Source: Methanobrevibacter sp. (GTDB lineage Archaea; Methanobacteriota; Methanobacteria; Methanobacteriales; Methanobacteriaceae). Taken from it: a stretch of 30,651 nucleotides of DNA. Positions 23,946 through 30,651 of this stretch are shown one piece after another (position 1 is the stretch's first letter; the number at the start of each line of letters is the position of its first letter). The stretch lies in contig JADLKP010000005.1 of the NCBI GenBank assembly GCA_016838945.1, positions 1 through 30,651 of the forward strand, in the 5' to 3' direction. Position numbers and translations under genes: made by a program. Below the pieces are notes generated by a model, which did not search any database, was not told where the DNA came from, and worked only from the letters and a program-made list of their open reading frames with translations.

Positions 23946-24166
23946 ATTTGTCACCTATTCAATTGTTCATTTTTTATTATTACTTTATTATTTTTTAATA
24001 TTATATATACTTAACATAATTATCTATAATGATTGAAATAAATAAAAATCAGATTTTGTATGTTTATTAAATTTATTTTAAATTTTTAGACAAAAGTATT
24101 TTAATGGCTAATAACATAATTAACATTTGCATTTTTTTCAATTTTTTTTTTAAGGATGAAAATATC

Positions 24167-25549
24167 ATGACTAGTGAAAATCAGTGGGGTGGAACCTTAT
24201 CATTTATTTTAGCAATGATTGGCTCTGCAGTTGGACTTGGAAATATATGGAGATACCCATATGTGCTTTATTCCAGCGGAGGAGGCGCATTCTTTGTACC
24301 CTACATTATAGCCATTTTACTTATGGGAGTCCCTATTCTTTTCTTGGAATATGGTATCGGATTCAAGTTCAAGGCCTCATTCGCCAAGACAATCACTCGG
24401 ATTGATTCCAGATGGCAATTTTTAGGATGGTTCATTCCCCTTTGTCTGCTTACAGTAATGATTTATTATTCAAGCCTGCTGAGCTTTGATGGAATCTACA
24501 TATTTTTAAGCATGTTTAAAGCTTGGGGAGCAGATCCAAATTTATTCTATTCAAGCACTCTTACACATTCAACAACCAGTATAAGTGGAATTATGGATTT
24601 CATTCCTTTAGTTGCTATTGCCATTATCATTGTTTGGGCACTTGTTTGGTTCATTTCTCACAGGGACTTGGAAAAAGGGTTAGGCAGAGTCTCTAAAGTC
24701 TTGGTTCCATTATTATTCGTCATCATGATTTTAATCGTTGTGTTCTCAGTCACTCTTCCTGGTGCTTCAATTGGTCTTGCTGAATTGTACACTCCTGATT
24801 GGTCACTTTTGACTGATTTCAATATTTGGATGTTGGCTTTCAGTCAAATCATTTTCTCTTTAAACATTGGATTAAGTGGAACAATAACATTTGCAGGCTA
24901 TCTAAAGGAGGATACCGATATAATTACCAATACCCTTATAATAGCTTTAGCAAATTCATTCTTTGAAAATATTTCAGCTATTGCAGTATTTTCAATTTTA
25001 GGTTATATGTCCTTGCAAACTGCAACACCTATTTCCAATCTTGTAAGCCAAGGCACTGGACTGATATTTGTAGTTTACCCTGCTGTATTCAATATTTTAG
25101 GTCAGTGGGCATATGTCATTGGGCCATTGTTCTTCCTGACAATTTTCATTGCAGGGCTTACCAGCATTTTGACAATGATTGAACCATTATCCTTTTCAAT
25201 ACAAAATAAATTTGACATATCCAGAAAAAGGACAGTGACAGCACTATGTATTATCGGAGGGTTGATGTCAATGGTCTATGCAACTGCCTTCGGAGGTACA
25301 TTGCTTGAATATGTTGATACCTATATCAATCAGATTGCAGTACTGTTTTGCATAATCCTTGAATGCATACTCTTTGCTTGGATATACAAGGCTGAAAACT
25401 TGGTTGATTACTTGAATTCAAAATCAAGGACAATTAAGTTGGGTAAAGCATGGCTTTTTATTGTAAAGTATCTTCTTCCAATAGGTATTGCATTTGTTTG
25501 GTTTGGTGAATGGTTGAAATTGTGCAGGACTATTCCCTTGAAAGATTAG
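24167..25549 (+). CDS. Neurotransmitter:sodium symporter (NSS/SNF) family transporter
   Basis: The 460-aa membrane protein opens with the hallmark NSS sequence WGGTLSFILAMIGSAVGLGN followed by IWRYPYVLYSSGGGAFFVPY, which forms the sodium and substrate sites in transmembrane segment 1. Later blocks match the family: SFDGIYIFLSMF, FSQIIFSLNIGLSGTITFAGY (segment 6 region) and FLTIFIAGLTSILTMIEPLS (segment 8). It should import an amino acid with Na+. The ATG at 24167 (with AAGGATGA upstream) is used because the in-frame upstream ATG gives an atypical tail. The frame ends just after segment 11 with KLCRTIPLKD, and a further hydrophobic segment is encoded in an overlapping frame. Confidence 0.9.
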   Translation: MTSENQWGGTLSFILAMIGSAVGLGNIWRYPYVLYSSGGGAFFVPYIIAILLMGVPILFLEYGIGFKFKASFAKTITRIDSRWQFLGWFIPLCLLTVMIYYSSLLSFDGIYIFLSMFKAWGADPNLFYSSTLTHSTTSISGIMDFIPLVAIAIIIVWALVWFISHRDLEKGLGRVSKVLVPLLFVIMILIVVFSVTLPGASIGLAELYTPDWSLLTDFNIWMLAFSQIIFSLNIGLSGTITFAGYLKEDTDIITNTLIIALANSFFENISAIAVFSILGYMSLQTATPISNLVSQGTGLIFVVYPAVFNILGQWAYVIGPLFFLTIFIAGLTSILTMIEPLSFSIQNKFDISRKRTVTALCIIGGLMSMVYATAFGGTLLEYVDTYINQIAVLFCIILECILFAWIYKAENLVDYLNSKSRTIKLGKAWLFIVKYLLPIGIAFVWFGEWLKLCRTIPLKD

Positions 25550-25638
25550 CCATTACAATTATCTGTGCAATAGTTGTATTTGCAGTATGCTTATTCTTAA
25601 CCCTTAAGAAACCTACTAATCCCAATTGGGATAATTGA
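25510..25638 (+). CDS. 42-aa single-membrane-segment frame overlapping the NSS gene end
   Basis: In the +2 frame relative to the symporter, ATG 25510 opens MVEIVQDYSLERLAITIICA, followed by IVVFAVCLFLTLKKPTNPNW and DN. One clear membrane segment lies at residues 13-31. Two readings are possible. The symporter may have lost one base near 25505-25512 (for example GGTGAAATGG to GGTGAATGG), with this frame being its twelfth segment. Alternatively it may be a separately translated small subunit like those known beside some bacterial NSS methionine/alanine transporters. The protein sequence continues the symporter naturally, which favours the frameshift reading. Confidence 0.55.
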   Translation: MVEIVQDYSLERLAITIICAIVVFAVCLFLTLKKPTNPNWDN

Positions 25639-25693
25639 ACAGCATTATTGAACTGAATATTAAGCTGAATTTATTTATTTAAAAAAAGAGGGG

Positions 25694-25730
25694 GTTAAAT
25701 GTAAAAAGACCTATTTAACTAATTTTTTTT
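25694..25730 (+). terminator. Terminator after the NSS gene
   Basis: GTTAAAT (25694-25700) and ATTTAAC (25713-25719) form a stem followed by TAATTTTTTTT. The convergent acyltransferase-like gene ends at 25737. Confidence 0.6.
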
Positions 25731-25736
25731 ATTATT

Positions 25737-26864
25737 CTATTTATTTTCAAACTTTCTTCTTTCCATAATACGTTCATCTAATCCTCTTATTCTTTTTGTT
25801 ACCCTTAGAACTATATCTATGGATAAGCCCAAAGCGAATATTGAGATTATTATTGCCATCCAATCAGTAAATACGATGCCTTTAAATATATAAGCTATGA
25901 ATATTGTTATTAAAGGCACAAATAGCCATTGAGTAACATAAATGTTTATAATGTGGCTACTTAATATTGTGGTTGCTTTAATGATAATATCCGGCAAAAT
26001 TTTGCTTAAATAGTAGCAAAGACCTATATTTGCATGAGCATAAAGCAAACAGAATAAAGCATCTATATAGGTCATGAAATAATATTGATGGATGTCTGTT
26101 AGGAAACCATTGCTTATTTGAGTTGAGACAACAAAGTAAATTAAAGCTATTATGAGATATATTGGCCAATATTTAAAGAATTGATTTTTATCTTTTGCTC
26201 TAATAAAGTATTGTCCCCACACATATCCTGCAACAGGTATTAGGAACCAATTGAATAATGGGAATGCTGTAAATCCACCTTTAGTTCCAATGAAATAACC
26301 GAAGAACAAGTTCAAAACAGGCATTCCAAAGTCAGTGTATCTTAAAACAGATCCCAAAATGGACATTGCCATAGCAATGATTAGGAGAGTTTCATTTGAA
26401 ATCTTCAATTTTTTGGAAATGCCCAGTAGAATAAATGTCAAACCAGCAAATTCTAAAATATCTATACAAAAGAGCAATAATCCTCCAGCTATTGTGAAAA
26501 CATCCCAACTGCCAAAAAGATATCCGTAAACATAATATGGTATAAAGAATTCAAAGATATTTACTACGATACCTGCTAGGAACAAAGTTATTCCTCTCTT
26601 TATCATTTGACCCCATTTGTTGTGTCTTGAATAAACAATTCCTATGCCCATACAAAACATGAAAATAGGTGCAGCACATGGTCTTCCTAAAATATTTGAG
26701 CATATAAGTGCATATCCATTGCTGATGTTATTGTCAAAAGAAAAAATCATCCATACCACATGAACGAAAACCATAAAGATTATTGAAAATGCCTTTGCAA
26801 TATCCAATTCTGCTTGTCTTCCAGTATTGACTTTTTCATCTGAAAATAAATTATTTAAATACAT
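25737..26864 (-). CDS. Polytopic membrane acyltransferase-like protein
   Basis: The 375-aa protein has about ten hydrophobic segments. The N-terminal sequence RQAELDIAKAFSIIFMVFVH, with a histidine at the end of the first membrane segment, and the following GRPCAAPIFMFCMGIGIVYS resemble membrane acyltransferases of the acyltransferase-3 and DUF1624/heparan-glucosaminide acetyltransferase groups. These transfer acetyl or other acyl groups to sugars or cell-surface compounds across the membrane. The C-terminus is basic and cytosolic (RVTKRIRGLDERIMERRKF). It is a single gene between the NSS symporter and the surface peptidase gene. A role in modifying wall or surface glycans would suit the neighbourhood, but this is inference. 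Confidence 0.75.
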   Translation of the reverse strand: MYLNNLFSDEKVNTGRQAELDIAKAFSIIFMVFVHVVWMIFSFDNNISNGYALICSNILGRPCAAPIFMFCMGIGIVYSRHNKWGQMIKRGITLFLAGIVVNIFEFFIPYYVYGYLFGSWDVFTIAGGLLLFCIDILEFAGLTFILLGISKKLKISNETLLIIAMAMSILGSVLRYTDFGMPVLNLFFGYFIGTKGGFTAFPLFNWFLIPVAGYVWGQYFIRAKDKNQFFKYWPIYLIIALIYFVVSTQISNGFLTDIHQYYFMTYIDALFCLLYAHANIGLCYYLSKILPDIIIKATTILSSHIINIYVTQWLFVPLITIFIAYIFKGIVFTDWMAIIISIFALGLSIDIVLRVTKRIRGLDERIMERRKFENK

Positions 26865-26886
26865 TTCTTCTACAACCTAATTTTCA

Positions 26887-26909
26887 CATTTCATAATTTT
26901 AATGAAATG
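26887..26909. repeat. 8-bp inverted repeat upstream of the acyltransferase-like gene
   Basis: CATTTCAT-(7 nt)-ATGAAATG lies in the 91-bp gap between the two minus-strand genes. It may be the terminator of the 1186-aa gene or an operator for the acyltransferase-like gene. The position cannot decide which. Confidence 0.4.
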
Positions 26910-26955
26910 GCATATTTCCTACCAGTATTCTAAAATAAAGAATGGAACTTATCCT

Positions 26956-29900
26956 TTATTTTTTTACTTTAACAGTTGTCTTTAGATAATCTTTACCATA
27001 AGCTACTTTTACAGAATATGTTTTTCCTTTCTTAAGCTTTTTGATAACTGCTTTTTTGATGGTAACTATGGCCACTCCCTTTTTATTGGTTTTTGCCTTG
27101 TAGGTTTTTCCTCTAAAGGTAAATTTGATTAGTTTCTTTTTAGCAAGTTTGCCATTGAGCTTAAGGCTTGCTTTAAGTTTAAACCTCTTAACTGATTTCT
27201 TTATCTTTACTTTATTTGTTTTAAGAACTTGCTTCACCTTTACAGTTGTTTTAATAGTGTCTTTAAGGTAAGTGACTTTAACAGCATATGATTTTCCAGT
27301 AAGTTTTTTGATAACTGATTGTTTGATTGTTACCTGTGCTATTCCTTTTGCATTGGTTTTTGCCTTGTAGGTTTTTCCTCTGAATCTGAATTTGATAACC
27401 TTGCCCTTAATTGCTTTTCCATTGATCTTAAGGCTTGCCTTAAGGACAAGTTTCTTGTCAGTATTCTTTACGCTTGTTTTAGTTGTTTTAAGGACTTGTT
27501 TTACAGTAACAGTATTTTTATAGGTTTTTCCACGGTATGTTGTTGTTACTGTGTACTTTCCAGGCAAGTCAGTTATTTTTATTTTTGCAATACCATTGTC
27601 ATCTGTTTTTACTGTTGTGCCTTTACCGTTGATGGTGAATTTAACACTTTCTCCAGCTCCAACAGCTCTGCCTTCTGCTGTCACAACTTTTACACGGAAA
27701 TAGGAACCTCCAGCATAGTCAACAGTAATGTTTTTATTGTTGATTATTTTGGTATCATCAGCTACTGTGTAGACTTTAAGACAAACTGTCTTGTTTAAAG
27801 GTGCTAAATCAGTCCAACTCTTATTATCTTTGCTTACAAGAGATGTTCCATTTATATAATGCACTCTAGACCATGCCTGATATGGGACTGCATTGCTTTT
27901 GAATACAACCTTGAATTGGTCTCCTGTTTTGACTGGAATGTACTTATTTAAGATGATTGTTCTGAATCCTGCAAACTCGCTTATTCCGGTTTGGGAGTGA
28001 ACCTTCTTATTGTTTACAAATATGTCAAAGGAATATTTTATTCCGGATTCATTGAAGTAAGTTCCTACAGCACCAATCAATTCATCATATTTAGAGGTGA
28101 ATTCATTGGAATAAAGGGTATAATTTCCATCGAAGCCAGCTAAACCGGTTAAATCAGTTTGGTAATTCATATGATAGTCAATGTTATTTTCAAAGATATA
28201 AGCTATGGCAACTCTTTGAGGCACGATGGCATAGTAATCGACATCTGGGAAATTAGTGTAACTCATATTGCTAAATCCTGTTAAAGAATCCTTGCATATC
28301 CAGCCTCCTCTTTCATGAGAGAAACGATCAATATAATTGTCATCCCATCCTATAATTGAAACGAAATGTGTGCCATGGTCCATAATGGCAATATCCTCAC
28401 CCTCAGTTGGGATTTCTTCCTTAGGTTTCTCTATCCAGCCTTGAACACTAACCGCCCCATATTTCATTATGGCATGTTTTATTAAATTTATGGTGTCATT
28501 CTTTCCAGTATAGATGAACATTGCATCCTGAACATGAATCCTCTCAACATCCATGTCTTCATCTGCAATCATTCCCCTATCATCATAAGGACCGTCAATA
28601 GGTAAAACCCCATACCAACTTAACGCGTAACCTAATCCACTATATGAAAAACCGGTTAAGCTGTTTCTTAAGTCTCCAACATCATAATATTTTAATTGGA
28701 GTTTCTGAGCATAGTTTTGTGACAGATTGAATAATGTTCCAGTGGATTTTGCAAGAGAGGTTTCAATGGATGCTATTGTAGCAAATGCCCAACAGTCATC
28801 ATTGTCCCCTTGAAGTTTTCCAGGAGTTACCCATCCCCAGTCGCGGGCATCAAAGCGGGATGGAAGGGTATCAACAATTATTTCATTTTCTGTGAAATTA
28901 AGTTTAATTCCTTTGCTTTCTACTGAAACAATATAATTATGATTGTCCATTAAGAAAATATCATCGTTCTTCTCCACATTTTCAATTTTTGAATCGTTTG
29001 CAAAGTCTGCGTAGACAGCTACTCCTCCATTGTTAAATATGGAATCTGAGAAATTCACTTCCACATCATGGGCATAAATCGCATTTGCTGCCATATTAGA
29101 TTCCTCAAGCACTTTATTAGATGTGAAATTAGATTCTTTAATGAGCAATTTGTGCTTGTCAAAGAATATCGCCCCTCCATTCTTAGTTGCAGTATTGCTC
29201 TGGAAATCTGATTTTGTAATGTTTAAATTAGTCCAGGATGAGTAGATTGCTCCTCCTTTGAAGCTTGCAGTATTATTTATGAAATTACATTCATTGATAT
29301 TCAATGTTCCTCCTAAAATGGATATTGCTCCACCAAAACGGGAATTACAGTTGGTAAAATTGGAACCTTCAATATTCATGATTTTAGGGATATTATAAGA
29401 TCCAGAATCAAGATCTATATGTATCGCTCCACCATCGTTGGTGCATGTAAGATTGTCGAATATGCAATCCTTAATCAAAATTGGGTCTGATGGAATATAA
29501 TGAGGATTAGAGGAAGTTCCTATGTTTATAGGGTAGTATTTTGCAAGGATTGCTGCCCCACTTGTCTCGGAATATGCATTTGCAAATCTTGAATTGACTA
29601 GTTCAATGCGGTCTCCCTTGAAATTAATTATGGCTCCACTCTCAGAAGTGAAATTTTCAAAAATGGAATTGTAGACACTTAAATGCCCTCTATTTCCTTT
29701 GATCATTGTACCATTAGCATATCCTGAAAAAATTGAATTATTTAGAGTTATATTAGAATAAGATTCTGATATGATAGTGCGACCATGGTTTTGATAAAAA
29801 CTGCAATTGTTTGCAATCAGCTCAGCATAAGATATTGAAATTATTCCAAGCAGTGGGTCAGAGCAGTTTGTAAAGTTAACATTATTTAATATTGTTTTTC

Positions 29901-30516
29901 CCCTGCAGTAAAAAGCTGTTATATTGAAATTTTTAAATGTCAAGTCATTAATGATGATTTCTCCTGCACTATTTTCAAGACTGAATTGTGCCCCTATGCC
30001 TGCACCGTCAATAACATGATTTAAACCGTTGAGGATAAATCTATTTTTATCTATTTCTATTTCTGGATAGTCTAATATGTTTAATAAATCGTAGTCACAG
30101 CTTTCATTGAATCTATAATCATGTTCAAGAGTTAATTCTTCATCTGATTGGTTGATTAATTTATATAAGGCTAAAAAAGAGTATTCGTCCTCTTCTACAG
30201 GTTCTGCATCTCCATCACCATCAGCTTGTATCAAGGTGTTGTCTGAATTTCCCATATCTGTTTGGGCTTGATTAAAAGTATAATCCTCCTCTTCATTGGA
30301 GGTGTATAATTTGTTTTGATTTAAATCATTATTTGATTGAGATTCCTCATATGAATCATCTATCTGATTTTCCTTCATTAAATTGGCATCTTCAGATATG
30401 TGATTGTCATTAGCATCAATTGCAGCAGTTTGACTCTCACTAGCAGATACTGCAGTGATGCTAAATAAAATAAAGATTAAAATCAAAATTGAAATATATT
30501 TTGATTTATGTTTCAT
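26956..30516 (-). CDS. Adhesin-like secreted papain-family (C1A) cysteine peptidase with beta-helix and Ig-like repeats
   Basis: The 1186-aa product starts at 30516 (GGGGGAAACT upstream; GTG 30528 is less likely) with a signal peptide in MKHKSKYISILILIFILFSI. Then follow an acidic linker to about residue 110 and a beta-helix region with GGAI-type repeats to about 530. The C1A peptidase domain (about 545-790) comes next: LPSRFDARDWGWVTPGKLQG opens it, Cys575 lies in DNDDCWAFA, His717 in GTHFVSIIGWDDNY, and the third position reads ICKDSLTG, with Asp where Asn is usual. A lectin-like domain (SNEFTSKYDELIGAVGTYFN onwards, to about 940) and three Ig-like repeats with very Lys-rich sequence complete the protein. 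A basic C-terminus without a hydrophobic anchor suggests binding to the wall by charge. It would act outside the cell on other proteins or on itself. Confidence 0.9.
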   Translation of the reverse strand: MKHKSKYISILILIFILFSITAVSASESQTAAIDANDNHISEDANLMKENQIDDSYEESQSNNDLNQNKLYTSNEEEDYTFNQAQTDMGNSDNTLIQADGDGDAEPVEEDEYSFLALYKLINQSDEELTLEHDYRFNESCDYDLLNILDYPEIEIDKNRFILNGLNHVIDGAGIGAQFSLENSAGEIIINDLTFKNFNITAFYCRGKTILNNVNFTNCSDPLLGIISISYAELIANNCSFYQNHGRTIISESYSNITLNNSIFSGYANGTMIKGNRGHLSVYNSIFENFTSESGAIINFKGDRIELVNSRFANAYSETSGAAILAKYYPINIGTSSNPHYIPSDPILIKDCIFDNLTCTNDGGAIHIDLDSGSYNIPKIMNIEGSNFTNCNSRFGGAISILGGTLNINECNFINNTASFKGGAIYSSWTNLNITKSDFQSNTATKNGGAIFFDKHKLLIKESNFTSNKVLEESNMAANAIYAHDVEVNFSDSIFNNGGVAVYADFANDSKIENVEKNDDIFLMDNHNYIVSVESKGIKLNFTENEIIVDTLPSRFDARDWGWVTPGKLQGDNDDCWAFATIASIETSLAKSTGTLFNLSQNYAQKLQLKYYDVGDLRNSLTGFSYSGLGYALSWYGVLPIDGPYDDRGMIADEDMDVERIHVQDAMFIYTGKNDTINLIKHAIMKYGAVSVQGWIEKPKEEIPTEGEDIAIMDHGTHFVSIIGWDDNYIDRFSHERGGWICKDSLTGFSNMSYTNFPDVDYYAIVPQRVAIAYIFENNIDYHMNYQTDLTGLAGFDGNYTLYSNEFTSKYDELIGAVGTYFNESGIKYSFDIFVNNKKVHSQTGISEFAGFRTIILNKYIPVKTGDQFKVVFKSNAVPYQAWSRVHYINGTSLVSKDNKSWTDLAPLNKTVCLKVYTVADDTKIINNKNITVDYAGGSYFRVKVVTAEGRAVGAGESVKFTINGKGTTVKTDDNGIAKIKITDLPGKYTVTTTYRGKTYKNTVTVKQVLKTTKTSVKNTDKKLVLKASLKINGKAIKGKVIKFRFRGKTYKAKTNAKGIAQVTIKQSVIKKLTGKSYAVKVTYLKDTIKTTVKVKQVLKTNKVKIKKSVKRFKLKASLKLNGKLAKKKLIKFTFRGKTYKAKTNKKGVAIVTIKKAVIKKLKKGKTYSVKVAYGKDYLKTTVKVKK

Positions 30517-30651
30517 AGTTTCCCCCACTTTTTAATCCTAAAATTTTTTTAATCTAATCTTTTATTTATTAATTCAGATATTTAATTATAATTATAGTAT
30601 CCATTGTAAAGAATTACATTTCATTTTTAAGAAGTATCAAAATCATACATG

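Noticed and set aside
27319..27798. 159-codon plus-strand frame opposite the C1A peptidase gene
   Set aside because: Cys/Phe/Ser-rich antisense shadow of the Lys-rich Ig-like repeats, with no promoter or ribosome binding site.

Overview
The window looks like chromosome of a gut or rumen methanogen close to Methanobrevibacter. The grounds are very low GC, archaeal TATA-box promoters, a hydrogenase/formate-dehydrogenase-type electron cassette with an MvhD subunit, a tRNA gene without encoded CCA, and several large secreted 'adhesin-like' proteins with beta-helix and Ig-like repeats. The genus is inferred from gene content; no database was searched.

Layout. 1-2.9 kb: a three-gene operon for a short FdhA-like molybdopterin protein, an FdhB/FrhB-type F420 subunit and MvhD. 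It is followed by a 450-bp non-coding stretch with nested inverted repeats. 3.4-6.5 kb: an XPD/DinG-type helicase, a YgjP-like metallopeptidase, an unannotated 58-aa gene and a tRNA-Glu on the minus strand. 6.7-8.7 kb: hisF followed closely by an OGG1-type 8-oxoguanine glycosylase. 8.8-10.0 kb: a frameshifted secreted zinc-peptidase/deacylase-like gene. 10.1-14.7 kb: a bacterial-type D-aminoacyl-tRNA deacylase, a 25-aa peptide gene, then a MarR regulator with a clear operator upstream of two tandem MFS (DHA2-type) exporters. 14.75-18.9 kb (minus): one adhesin-like gene of about 4.2 kb broken by three frameshifts. 19.2-23.9 kb: an ArsB/NhaD-type permease, a candidate small RNA with twin hairpins, a TetR regulator, a membrane metallophosphoesterase and an AIM24/TIGR00266 protein. 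24.2-30.5 kb: an NSS-family sodium symporter with an overlapping 42-aa frame, a membrane acyltransferase-like protein, and an intact 1186-aa secreted protein with a papain-like peptidase domain.

The clearest functional unit is MarR plus two exporters: an inverted repeat abuts the TATA box of marR, so autoregulated, drug- or metabolite-induced efflux is likely. The FdhB and MvhD proteins would pass electrons between F420 and a heterodisulfide-reductase-type partner encoded elsewhere. The surface proteins share translation-initiation signals and domain types, so they form one functional class of exported cell-wall or adhesion proteins. Two of the three are frameshifted.

Three things stand out beyond ordinary annotation. 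First, a compact region near 20.5 kb has two hairpins that each display the same nine-base G-rich (or, on the minus strand, C-rich) loop. Second, gene ends and starts are tandemly duplicated at several places. Third, frameshifts are concentrated in surface-protein genes, two of them explicable as loss of one dinucleotide repeat unit.
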